The translations under genes were made by a program, and so were the position numbers. Shown piece by piece: positions 34,822-41,970 of a stretch of 64,000 nt of DNA. The notes under the pieces are model-generated. The model worked only from the letters and a program-made list of their open reading frames with translations, was not told the DNA's origin and searched no databases. Every line of letters starts with the position of its first letter. The stretch's first letter is position 1. This DNA is from CAZPHU01 sp964419255 (GTDB lineage Bacteria > Fibrobacterota > Chitinivibrionia > Chitinivibrionales > CAYFVL01), in NCBI GenBank assembly GCA_964419255.1, contig CAYQOU010000012.1, positions 1-64,000 of the forward strand. The letters run 5' to 3'.

Positions 34822-35694
34822 ATGACTGCGGATATACCAAGGGGCGACGGGGCGGTCAAATGGGTTTCCTGCAGCTGGCTTGCCGATAGGCTTCGGGAAC
34901 AATCTCTGCTGGTACTCGATTCACAACCCGATGTTCACGACTATATTCTCCGGCATATCCCGGGGGCAATCTACTTTAATGAGAAGCTGTTGCGGGTAGT
35001 CGAAAAACAGCTGCCCACGGGCTATATTAGCCCAACGGGCATGAATGAGTTGTTGCAACGATCAGGCATATCATCGGAGCAGGCGGTTGTGGTCTACACC
35101 GATAAGGGAGGGTATTCAAAAGCCGGTGATGGACTTGAGCAGACCATGATGGCATATACCCTTGCCCGATTTGGACATCCTCAGGTGTATCTTCTGGATG
35201 GCGGGATGCGTGAGTGGATTCGGCAAGAGTTGCCCTTGACAAAAGAAATGCCCATTGCATCGGTATCCTCATATGAATCAAGAATCCGGGATACGCTTTT
35301 TGTCGACTACCAACAGTTTAAAGCGGTTAAGGACGACGACAATGTGACAGTGATAGATGTGCGTCCTCCTGATATTTACCAGGGGTATGGCATGTGGTCC
35401 AAACCGGGGCATATACCCGGCGCGCTAAACCTGCCCTGGGTACAGCTGATGAATGTTCACAACAGCAGGCTTGTGGCTGATGACGAAACGCTGTCGAGCA
35501 TAGTAAAGCGGTTGGATTTAAATCTCGACAGAAGGATCATCTTTTATTGCGGAACCGGTAGAGAAGCAACCGCCGCTTTCTGTGTCTTCAAATGGTACCT
35601 GGGATTTCCGGAAGTTGCTTTGTACGAAGGATCGTTTACAGAATGGACTCTCTTTCCCGACAATCCCACTGTTACAGGAGCAAATCCGCGCTAA
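34822..35694 (+). CDS. Tandem-rhodanese sulfurtransferase
   Basis: This 290-aa protein has two rhodanese folds (residues about 10-135 and 150-285), the architecture of thiosulfate/3-mercaptopyruvate sulfurtransferases. Only the second domain has the active cysteine (YCGTGREATAA, Cys243), with a six-residue loop. The first has an Asp in the matching place (VYTDKGGYSKAG), as is usual for the inactive N-terminal domain. CGTGRE is closer to thiosulfate sulfurtransferase loops than the CGSGVTA of mercaptopyruvate enzymes, so the substrate is open. It is the first gene of a stress-type operon, 28 bp before the DUF2892 protein. Confidence 0.87.
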   Translation: MTADIPRGDGAVKWVSCSWLADRLREQSLLVLDSQPDVHDYILRHIPGAIYFNEKLLRVVEKQLPTGYISPTGMNELLQRSGISSEQAVVVYTDKGGYSKAGDGLEQTMMAYTLARFGHPQVYLLDGGMREWIRQELPLTKEMPIASVSSYESRIRDTLFVDYQQFKAVKDDDNVTVIDVRPPDIYQGYGMWSKPGHIPGALNLPWVQLMNVHNSRLVADDETLSSIVKRLDLNLDRRIIFYCGTGREATAAFCVFKWYLGFPEVALYEGSFTEWTLFPDNPTVTGANPR

Positions 35695-35722
35695 AAAGAG
35701 ACTTATAGATAAGGAGGTATGC

Positions 35723-36205
35723 ATGATTGATACCGTTGATACGATTAACACCAAGGGTGCAAATCAGGGAAACGTTGCACAAGAATCCAGTGAACATGAC
35801 GATCAGCTTCGACGGCAGATCGTACAAAATCTCCATTACTATGCAAAATATCCCGAGCAAATCGATCTGAGGCTACAAGAGCTGGATCAGGAGTGGGATA
35901 TCGATCTGATGCTTGAGATGCACCTGTCGGCGATTGCATTGGTCGGTTTACTTGTCGGAATGGTGGGGCGGCGTCGATGGTATCTGTTTCCGATTGTTGC
36001 CTGTTCGTTTCTTATTCAGCAGGCTTTCAGAGGATGGTCTCCTCCGGTGGAGCTTTTCAGGCGATTTGGTATCCGAAGCAAGAAAGAGATCATGCGCGAG
36101 TATTACGCCCTGAGAGCATTGAGGGGGGATTTCGGTTCACTGGGTGTGGCGGATCGCTCAGAGCTTCCGCAGCGGGTAGATGCCGTTTTGAATGCCGTAT
36201 GGTGA
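35723..36205 (+). CDS. DUF2892 (YgaP-type membrane domain) protein
   Basis: This 160-aa protein has a central hydrophobic hairpin (about residues 72-108: ALVGLLVGMVGRRRWYLFPIVACSFLIQQAF, given in part as ALVGLLVGMVG and YLFPIVACSFLIQQA) and a C-terminal helical region with PPVELFRRFGIRS. This is the DUF2892/YgaP membrane module, which in YgaP is fused to a rhodanese. Here the rhodanese is the adjacent gene, a split version of the same pair, so the two proteins probably work together in sulfane-sulfur chemistry at the membrane. AAGGAGG lies five bases before the ATG at 35723, fixing this start rather than the longer in-frame extension into the rhodanese gene. Confidence 0.78.
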   Translation: MIDTVDTINTKGANQGNVAQESSEHDDQLRRQIVQNLHYYAKYPEQIDLRLQELDQEWDIDLMLEMHLSAIALVGLLVGMVGRRRWYLFPIVACSFLIQQAFRGWSPPVELFRRFGIRSKKEIMREYYALRALRGDFGSLGVADRSELPQRVDAVLNAVW

Positions 36206-36273
36206 GAGAGTATGATAAAAATTTGAACGTACACAGCTAACAGGGCACCGATAAGTCGTACAGGAGGTCGTTT

Positions 36274-36780
36274 ATGGCTTTAGATACCTTACAGGATCTA
36301 TTCCTACAGGAAATGAATACCATCTATGATGCGGAAAAAAGAATCGCGGAGCTTCTTCCCGGGTTAGCCGACGCCGCATCATCCTCTGATCTGCGCAGGG
36401 CGTTTGAAGAGGAATCGGAGATTACGCGGTTGCAGATTCAGCGGCTTGAAGAAATTTACAAGCGCATCGGTGCGCAGGCGCGCAACAGGGAAAGTCAAGG
36501 CGTGATCGGATTGATTCGCGAGGTGAGAGCAATCATGCAGACGCCGGGGGATCCTGCCGTCAAGGATGCCGCACTTATAGCGATTACTCAACGGATAGAG
36601 CATTATGAAGTCACTTGCTATGCCAGTTTGCGGCAGTACGCTCACGATCTAGGCTATGAGGATATCATCCAGATGTTTGACAAGACGGCAAGCGAGGAGC
36701 GGGATAGAGACAAGTCTTTGGCAGAGATTGCCGAGGATGGTCTGTTTTCGGGTGATTATAATAACGACGGTTCATCATAA
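36274..36780 (+). CDS. DUF892 (YciE/YciF) ferritin-like protein
   Basis: This 168-aa four-helix protein begins LDTLQDLFLQEMNTIYDAEKR, the hallmark (shown in part: LQDLFLQEM, IYDAEKRI) of the YciF/DUF892 family of ferritin-like stress proteins. Glu and His residues that could ligate a di-iron centre recur along the helices (DAEKR, EEESE, QRIEHYEV, EERDRDK). The family is induced by stress in enterics; the catalytic role is not established. CAGGAGG lies upstream of the ATG. It continues the rhodanese/DUF2892 unit and is followed by a small Rho_N protein and a terminator. Confidence 0.87.
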   Translation: MALDTLQDLFLQEMNTIYDAEKRIAELLPGLADAASSSDLRRAFEEESEITRLQIQRLEEIYKRIGAQARNRESQGVIGLIREVRAIMQTPGDPAVKDAALIAITQRIEHYEVTCYASLRQYAHDLGYEDIIQMFDKTASEERDRDKSLAEIAEDGLFSGDYNNDGSS

Positions 36781-36806
36781 AGAAATCTTCTCAGGGGGAA
36801 TGTGTT

Positions 36807-37055
36807 ATGGCAAAGGGGAAAAGAAAGGAACAGGAGGCCAGAGAGTACGAAGAGCTTTTGCTTAAGGGTGTGAGTAAGGAAAAAGCAGGTCGCGAGGTGG
36901 CGGAAGGGCATGAGCAGCCTCCAAAGACCAATCTGGATGAAGGGTATGAGCAGTTGACGGAAGATGAGTTGTATGAGCGGGCAAAACAGTTGCATATCGA
37001 AGATTACACCGACATGAATCGCTATGAGCTGATCGAAGCGATTCGCCGGCGGTGA
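36807..37055 (+). CDS. Small charged protein with a Rho_N-like C-terminal domain
   Basis: This 82-aa, highly charged cytoplasmic protein has a C-terminal part (residues about 48-82: LTEDELYERAKQLHI, DMNRYELIEAIRR) matching the SAP-like fold of the Rho termination factor N-terminal domain, a small nucleic-acid or protein-binding module. The N-terminal part (KRKEQEAREYEELLLKG, SKEKAGREVAEG) is helical and resembles short stress-associated proteins found next to DUF892 genes. It is the last gene of its operon, followed after about 30 bp by a terminator. Confidence 0.75.
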   Translation: MAKGKRKEQEAREYEELLLKGVSKEKAGREVAEGHEQPPKTNLDEGYEQLTEDELYERAKQLHIEDYTDMNRYELIEAIRRR

Positions 37056-37083
37056 TCTGGTCTGGAAAAGAAAACGATTGAAG

Positions 37084-37121
37084 GAGGTATCCTTAGCATA
37101 GGGGGTGCCTCTTTCTTTTTC
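37084..37121 (+). terminator. Rho-independent terminator of the rhodanese-DUF892 operon
   Basis: A nine-base stem, GAGGTATCC (37085-37092 region) pairing with GGGTGCCTC (37103-37111) with two G-U pairs, is followed by TTTCTTTTTC. It begins about 28 bp after the last stop codon. Confidence 0.65.
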
Positions 37122-37246
37122 AGGGGGATAGGAATGCAAACCATTAGATTCTGTGTTCGAAGCCCCTCGGTATTCCCTGCTTTCGCGCGGTTTGTAACGG
37201 GTAAGGAGGGAAAGACACGAGAGATGTGAACAAGGGGGGCAGACAG

Positions 37247-37432
37247 CTAATCCTTTCTTGTTAACGTAAACCATGCGATGCCGATTACGATTATAAAGAA
37301 AAGGAAAAAAGTAAAAAGGCGCGCCTCAACGGGGGAGAGAGCGTACCATTCAGGATCGGTTTTCTGGTTCTGAGAAAATACGGCACAAAAGGATAACAGA
37401 ACAAGTGTTATGGATGTATACAAGTATCTCAT
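37247..37432 (-). CDS. Small exported membrane protein (61 aa)
   Basis: This 61-aa protein has a signal-like N-terminus (MRYLYTSITLVLLSFCAVFS) and a second hydrophobic helix (LFTFFLFFIIVIGIAWFTL, about residues 39-57) with a short basic tail (TRKD). It is therefore either exported with a C-terminal anchor or has two membrane passes. The family is not recognised. AGAGGTG precedes the ATG by about seven bases, which supports the short start over a 139-aa extension that would run through the promoter. It is divergent from ftsH, and each has its own sigma-54 motif. It might be a small FtsH-related or envelope stress peptide, but only position suggests this. Confidence 0.62.
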   Translation of the reverse strand: MRYLYTSITLVLLSFCAVFSQNQKTDPEWYALSPVEARLFTFFLFFIIVIGIAWFTLTRKD

Positions 37433-37469
37433 AAGACAGCACCTCTTTTTAACATGAATAATAATAGTA

Positions 37470-37485
37470 GGCAAAATGTATGCCT
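37470..37485 (-). promoter_or_regulatory. Predicted sigma-54 promoter of the 61-aa protein
   Basis: The minus-strand sequence AGGCATACATTTTGCC has exact GG-N10-GC spacing and a TTTTGC -12 box, 38 bp before the start codon. It is paired back-to-back with the ftsH promoter motif. Confidence 0.5.
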
Positions 37486-37549
37486 TAGAAACTGGTTTTA
37501 TTTGTAAACAAATTAAGAGGCGCATCCAGATGGCATGCGTTGAGGTGTT

Positions 37550-37565
37550 TGGCACATGAGTTGCA
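37550..37565 (+). promoter_or_regulatory. Predicted sigma-54 promoter of ftsH
   Basis: TGGCACATGAGTTGCA is a near-perfect -24/-12 element (TGGCAC and TTGCA), 44 bp before the ftsH start codon. A small palindrome TTTGTAAACAAA lies about 50 bp upstream (37500-37511) and could be part of an activator site. Confidence 0.7.
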
Positions 37566-37608
37566 GTTGAGCATTTGTGCTTTCGCATAAGGAAGAAAGG
37601 ACCTCCAG

Positions 37609-39510
37609 ATGGCAGATAATCCTTCACCCCGTTCGGATATGTCAAATCAACAACAGGGATCTTCATCGATCTGGCGCATGCTTCTGTGGGCGCTTGTTTT
37701 TGTCGCCATATTCTATTACATGTTTAACATTCTTGGCCACCAGGAGCAGGTGCAGCTAACCTATACCGCCTTTAAGCATCAGGTAGCGCAGGGTAATGTC
37801 GAATCCATAACCATGCGGGGGCGGCGGATTGAGGGCTCTTTTCGGAATCAGTACTATGATACGACCGCCGCTCAGGATACTGTCGCGTACAAGATGTTTT
37901 CGACCGTTCGTCCATCCGTTGAAGATGAGGGATTAATTGCTTTTCTTGAGAATAATGATGTGATCATTGAAGCAGAAACGGAAGACAATCCCTGGATGCC
38001 GTATCTGATACTCCTGATTTTTATCCTTCCGTGGGTGTTGATAATTTTCTATACGATGCATGTGAGCAGACGTTTACAAGGGGGGCAAGGCAGTCGCGGG
38101 GGGTTTGGTGGTGGAGGGCTGTTTAATGTGGGACGATCTCGGGCAAAAAAATTTAACAAGGCTAAGATCCACTCCAGTTACGAGGATGTGGCAGGGTTAC
38201 GTAATGCCAAGAAAGATTTACAGGAGATTGTGGAATATCTGAAGGAACCGACGAAATTTGTTCAGCTTGGTGCGGAGATTCCAAAGGGGATACTTTTGAT
38301 GGGGCCACCCGGAACGGGAAAAACTCTTTTATCCCGTGCAACAGCAGGTGAGGCGGGAGTTCCTTTCTACAGTATCAGCGGATCGGAATTTATCGAGATG
38401 TTTGTCGGAGTCGGTGCTTCGCGAGTGCGTGATATGTTTGAGACTGCCAAAAAGGAGTCGCCATCCATAATCTTTATCGATGAGCTTGATTCAATCGGAC
38501 GTTCACGGGGCACCGGTGTGGGCGGGGGGCACGATGAGCGTGAGCAGACGCTCAATCAGATACTCTCGGAGATGGACGGCTTCGAGCCGCATGAATCCGT
38601 GGTGGTGATAGCCGCCACAAACAGGCCGGATATCCTCGATCCGGCGCTCACCCGACCGGGAAGATTCGACCGTCAGATCACTCTTGACCTTCCGGAGAAG
38701 AAGGATCGTCTAGCGATTTTGAAGATACATACCAGAAAGGTTCCCATTTCATCGAAGGTTGATTTGGAAAATATCGCCGCCCGCACCGTTGGTTTTTCGG
38801 GGGCTGACCTGAAGAACCTGGTCAATGAGGCGGCGCTTTTAGCGGGGCGCAAGGATCGAAGGCAGGTATTTGCGGATGATTTCAGTGAGGCAAGCGACAG
38901 GATTCTTCTGGGGGCTGAGCGTGAAGAGAAAATCGGTGAAGAAGAAAAGGAGCTGATCGCCTATCATGAGGCCGGCCATGCATTGATCGCTAAGCTACTT
39001 CCCGACACAGACCCTCTCCAGAAAGTAACCATCATTGCTCGTGGACGGGCGCTTGGGGCAACCGAGCAGATTCCAGAAGCAGATCGTCACAACTTGTCGA
39101 AGAGATATCTGCTTGCCCGCATTACGGTGGCACTGGGAGGTCGGGCATCGGAGAAGATCGTGTTTAACGAGATCACAAACGGCGCGGCTCAGGATCTGAA
39201 AAACGTAAAACAGATCGCCCGGCGCATGGTTTGCAACTGGGGAATGAGTGAACGTTTCGGCCCGGCCACCTTCAACCAGGGTGAGGAGCATGTCTTTTTA
39301 GGCCGGGAGATGACCCAGCCGCGCGATTTCAGCGAGCAGACGGCGCGAATCATCGATGAGGAGATCGAAAAGCTGATCATCGAGATGGAGGAGCGGGCGC
39401 ACAATCTGCTGAAAGAAAACAGAGACAAGCTCGATAAGATAGCCCGGGCGCTTATCGAGAACGAAACTCTGGAACATTCGGAGGTCGATGCGATACTAAA
39501 AGCGGATTAG
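37609..39510 (+). CDS. ftsH: ATP-dependent zinc metalloprotease FtsH
   Basis: This 633-aa membrane AAA protease degrades misfolded or short-lived membrane and cytoplasmic proteins. It has two transmembrane helices (about residues 24-42 and 128-150) flanking a periplasmic domain, and a glycine-rich linker. The AAA module has Walker A GPPGTGKT from residue 232, Walker B IIFIDELD and the second region of homology (ATNRPDILDPALTRPGRFDR, given as ATNRPDILDPAL). The M41 protease domain has the zinc motif HEAGH (His453) and a distal Asp-containing segment. The length is normal. GAAAGGACC precedes the ATG. The sigma-54 promoter motif upstream is unusual, as FtsH is often under heat-shock control; another ftsH copy elsewhere in the genome is possible. 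Confidence 0.96.
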   Translation: MADNPSPRSDMSNQQQGSSSIWRMLLWALVFVAIFYYMFNILGHQEQVQLTYTAFKHQVAQGNVESITMRGRRIEGSFRNQYYDTTAAQDTVAYKMFSTVRPSVEDEGLIAFLENNDVIIEAETEDNPWMPYLILLIFILPWVLIIFYTMHVSRRLQGGQGSRGGFGGGGLFNVGRSRAKKFNKAKIHSSYEDVAGLRNAKKDLQEIVEYLKEPTKFVQLGAEIPKGILLMGPPGTGKTLLSRATAGEAGVPFYSISGSEFIEMFVGVGASRVRDMFETAKKESPSIIFIDELDSIGRSRGTGVGGGHDEREQTLNQILSEMDGFEPHESVVVIAATNRPDILDPALTRPGRFDRQITLDLPEKKDRLAILKIHTRKVPISSKVDLENIAARTVGFSGADLKNLVNEAALLAGRKDRRQVFADDFSEASDRILLGAEREEKIGEEEKELIAYHEAGHALIAKLLPDTDPLQKVTIIARGRALGATEQIPEADRHNLSKRYLLARITVALGGRASEKIVFNEITNGAAQDLKNVKQIARRMVCNWGMSERFGPATFNQGEEHVFLGREMTQPRDFSEQTARIIDEEIEKLIIEMEERAHNLLKENRDKLDKIARALIENETLEHSEVDAILKAD

Positions 39511-39634
39511 ACGAGACTGTTGCGGGTTAAGAACCGATTCTCAGGAAGATAGCCCTCTGCTCCTCCGGGTAGCTTCATAAAAGTATCTTTCGGTGCAAAT
39601 TACACAGAAAGAGGTTGCACTCCCTCGTCAAATT

Positions 39635-39650
39635 TGGCACGATTTATGCA
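39635..39650 (+). promoter_or_regulatory. Predicted sigma-54 promoter of the 107-aa membrane protein
   Basis: TGGCACGATTTATGCA has the full -24 consensus TGGCACG and an ATGCA -12 box with exact spacing. It lies about 109 bp upstream of the start codon, a longer leader than the other motifs in this window. Confidence 0.6.
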
Positions 39651-39758
39651 GCATTCGTACACTTCGTAAGTGCCGATTGGAGTTTCTGCAGGGGGCTGAT
39701 TATTGAACCGAATGCACCGTAATACATACAAAGTAGTGTACTTAAGACTGGAGCATAT

Positions 39759-40082
39759 ATGGATACTCAACTGATAAAGGCCCTGGAATCGGGGGTGAAA
39801 AAACAGCATAAGCGTATTCGCAATCTGATGATTGCCGCTGTGCTCATGATTGTGCTTGGCCTCATCATAGATTATGGCGCGGTTGTTCTGATCAGCCCCC
39901 GTGGTTATACCTTCTGGGCCAATATCATTTTTCTGATCGGTGCCTTTCTGGTTATTCTGGGGTTGTCGATCCTTATCATGTGGCCGATAGCACAAATCAG
40001 GGGCAAGATGCAGATGAAGAAAGCAGAGGCGCGTGTAGAAAACATGCAAACGCACAAAGACAACAAAACTTACGAACAGTAA
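39759..40082 (+). CDS. Small membrane protein with two transmembrane helices
   Basis: This 107-aa protein has a basic N-terminal helix (KALESGVKKQHKRIRNL), two hydrophobic helices (about residues 24-48 and 56-78) and a charged C-terminal tail that is probably cytoplasmic. No family is recognised. It stands alone between a sigma-54 motif and a terminator hairpin, so it looks like a monocistronic member of the same regulon. The 248-bp gap between ftsH and this gene holds the promoter; nothing else is visible there. Confidence 0.65.
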   Translation: MDTQLIKALESGVKKQHKRIRNLMIAAVLMIVLGLIIDYGAVVLISPRGYTFWANIIFLIGAFLVILGLSILIMWPIAQIRGKMQMKKAEARVENMQTHKDNKTYEQ

Positions 40083-40087
40083 GACCC

Positions 40088-40119
40088 GGGTTAAGCGATT
40101 CATCCACTCAGAGTCGCTT
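40088..40119. repeat. Dispersed inverted-repeat element, copy D (partial)
   Basis: The segment GGTTAAGCGATTCATCCACT continues into CAGAGTCGCT and matches one arm of the dispersed element (GCGAYTCATCCRCTCAGARY). Only this arm is present, just after the stop codon of the 107-aa protein gene. Confidence 0.5.
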
Positions 40120-40170
40120 CCGATCAGATAAAATTTGAAAATCACAACATTCGGGTGTTTTGTTTCGGGA

Positions 40171-40209
40171 AAGGATGCTACTCGCAGATAGGGAGAAGCA
40201 TCCTTTTTG
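40171..40209 (+). terminator. Terminator hairpin overlapping the 3' end of the convergent reductase gene
   Basis: AAGGATGCT (40171-40179) pairs perfectly with AGCATCCTT (40197-40205), followed by TTTGG on the plus strand. It would end transcription from the 107-aa protein gene. The second arm lies inside the last codons of the reductase on the minus strand, so the hairpin may work in both directions. Confidence 0.6.
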
Positions 40210-41047
40210 GTTTCCACCCCAAATTGTTTGCCAGTGTGCTGTCGAGGCTTACATCATGGGGCCGGGGAGCAGGCATGAGAAAATCCTGTTGTCGGATGGG
40301 CCTTATGCTGCCGGAGTCGATATCAAGAGACTTGGCCACGCGCATTCCTATATCGTAGCGTGAGAGTCTTTCGGGACCGCCCAGATGAAGAATACCTGCA
40401 TGTTTCTGTGCCGCCAGAAGCAGGCCATGGGAGGCGTCGGTGGCACTCACCGGTGTGCGGAATTCATCGGTAAAAAGGTTAAGCACCTCACCGGCACGAA
40501 GCTTTGCAATCAGCGGTTGCATGAAACTGCCACTCGATGGAGAGGGGCTGCCGTACATCAGAGGCATCCGGCAGACCGAAGCGCTCGAATTCGCCTCAAG
40601 AATTGTTTCCTCCGCTCTGGCCTTCTGTTCGCCGTAGAGACTCAGCGGATTGACTTCGTCGGTTTCTGTGTACGGCGGATTTGTACCGTCAAATACCAGA
40701 TCGCTTGAGGTGAACACCAGCTTTATATTTTTTTCGGCGCATAGCCGGGCGAGCCTCGCCGGTACGGTGACATTGATCAGCTCGCTTTCGGCCGGGTGTT
40801 GCTGGCAGTAGTTTGGCTGAGATATTGCCGCGGTGTGGATCAGGATGTGTGGTGCCACTCTATCGAGAAGCGAGGACAACTCAGAAATATTTGTCAAGTC
40901 GATGGCTATCATCGTGGCGGTTTCTGAGCTGACTGTATGCCTGAAGCAGGTCCCGAAAACGTCAAATGTTTCTGCAGCCGCCCCGCAGAGGCTCCAGCCT
41001 AGAAATCCGCTCGCTCCGGTCACCAGAATGCGACTTTTCTGTTTCAT
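40178..41047 (-). CDS. RmlD-family NAD(P)-dependent sugar reductase
   Basis: This 289-aa extended SDR has ILVTGASGFLGWSL (residues about 6-19) as cofactor loop, HTAAISQPNYCQQHP, VFTSSDLVFDG with the catalytic Ser/Asp region, and the Tyr-xxx-Lys pair in YGEQKARAE. This layout is that of dTDP-4-dehydrorhamnose reductase (RmlD) and its relatives such as methionine adenosyltransferase beta subunits. There is no rmlABC nearby, so a dTDP-rhamnose role is unproven; a general nucleotide-sugar reductase is a safe reading. The start at 41047 begins the Rossmann fold directly; ATGs at 41059 and 41083 are in frame. Confidence 0.8.
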   Translation of the reverse strand: MKQKSRILVTGASGFLGWSLCGAAAETFDVFGTCFRHTVSSETATMIAIDLTNISELSSLLDRVAPHILIHTAAISQPNYCQQHPAESELINVTVPARLARLCAEKNIKLVFTSSDLVFDGTNPPYTETDEVNPLSLYGEQKARAEETILEANSSASVCRMPLMYGSPSPSSGSFMQPLIAKLRAGEVLNLFTDEFRTPVSATDASHGLLLAAQKHAGILHLGGPERLSRYDIGMRVAKSLDIDSGSIRPIRQQDFLMPAPRPHDVSLDSTLANNLGWKPKRMLLPICE

Positions 41048-41063
41048 AGTGGTGTACATTCCC

Positions 41064-41294
41064 TTAACCGGAAGAGCCGTCATTGGTGAACACGTTTCTC
41101 ACTACCAGGCATACATGCACCGGTGACAAAAGCATCCCCATGTATCCCAAGCTGTATGCAGGCAAGGTGGTGACGACAAGCATCTGAATAGAGGGTTGTG
41201 GCCAGAGAAGTGCAAACACCAGGGAAAACTGGCTCCCACAAACCCGACTGCGATGCCGGCTACGCCGTTTCGAAATTAGATTGGATAATGACAT
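41064..41294 (-). pseudogene. Remnant of a DUF401-like membrane protein gene
   Basis: The minus-strand frame ends with LPAYSLGYMGMLLSPVHVCL, which resembles the conserved C-terminus of DUF401 integral membrane proteins (AYxxGxxGVxLSPVHLCL). A second frame just upstream (near 41222-41270) reads GVAGIAVGFVGASFP, another DUF401-like stretch, so a frameshift near 41222 appears to separate two pieces of one gene. The N-terminal two-thirds are missing. It therefore looks like a decayed gene fragment upstream of the RmlD-like gene. The family assignment is from memory of the motif and is tentative. Confidence 0.45.
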
Positions 41295-41399
41295 CTGTTA
41301 GTTGTCACTATTTACACGTATAAGTGACTTAATAATAATTCCACAACAACATAACCTCACAAACAGAGAGAAAATCACCGCAGATGGTGTGGAAATAAA

Positions 41400-41431
41400 C
41401 CCGTTGCACAGAGGATCCTCTGTGCAACGGG
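41400..41431. terminator. Perfect 32-bp palindrome downstream of the flotillin operon
   Basis: Each half reads CCCGTTGCACAGAGGA to the centre and is perfectly self-complementary over 32 bases. It starts ten bases after the stop codon of the 41442-41954 gene on the minus strand, and is followed on that strand by GTTTATTT. As RNA it would form a very strong hairpin, so a terminator or 3'-end stabiliser of the floA/NfeD operon is likely. A dimeric-protein binding site is the alternative. Confidence 0.6.
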
Positions 41432-41441
41432 GCCAGGAAAA

Positions 41442-41954
41442 TCATTCGGCCGGAGGACGCCTCAGGCTCACCGGCGGTTGAAGAATCTCAGACCAGATGA
41501 TTGCCTTGCGAAGCTGCTCTGTTCTAAAATCATTCGCAGACACGAATCTGCTTGCTTTTCTTTTGACGATTTCTGTCTGTCTCGTCGTTTTCACCGGCGG
41601 CACGTCAACCGCTCCCTCCAGGGGTTCAAACACGGCAATGGTGGTGTCGTTTCTGATCTTTGTTTTTTGTTTGGAAAGGTCGTGAGAGGCCAGTGGTTTT
41701 TTGACCTTCTCCTCTTGCTGTTTTTCCTGCTTCTGAGGCCCACCCTCAAGCTCCCGAGCAAGTGTTTCCATTCGCTCACGGAGTGTATCCAGAAGAGAGC
41801 CACCCCTTTTGGGCTCTTGCTGTGGTCGGGGTGGCTCACCGGGGGCCCGTTGCTCAGACTCTTCTTCCTGCTTTTTCTTTTTCCGGGCCTGAGCTGCAAT
41901 AATGGACCAGATGAGAAGAAGAATAATAGGACCAAGCGATTCGAAAAAATCCAT
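41442..41954 (-). CDS. Membrane-anchored charged protein, flotillin-operon accessory
   Basis: This 170-aa protein has one N-terminal transmembrane helix (LGPIILLLIWSIIAAQA, about residues 6-22), then a Lys/Glu/Pro/Gln-rich, probably disordered or coiled cytoplasmic region, ending with a more ordered segment (FRTEQLRKAIIWSEILQPP) that resembles the C-terminal helix of small membrane-anchored adaptor proteins. No family is recognised. It follows floA after 16 bp at the end of the NfeD-NfeD-FloA operon. The layout suggests a partner or assembly factor of the flotillin, by position only. Confidence 0.65.
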   Translation of the reverse strand: MDFFESLGPIILLLIWSIIAAQARKKKKQEEESEQRAPGEPPRPQQEPKRGGSLLDTLRERMETLARELEGGPQKQEKQQEEKVKKPLASHDLSKQKTKIRNDTTIAVFEPLEGAVDVPPVKTTRQTEIVKRKASRFVSANDFRTEQLRKAIIWSEILQPPVSLRRPPAE

Positions 41955-41970
41955 CGGTTACACCCCGGGT

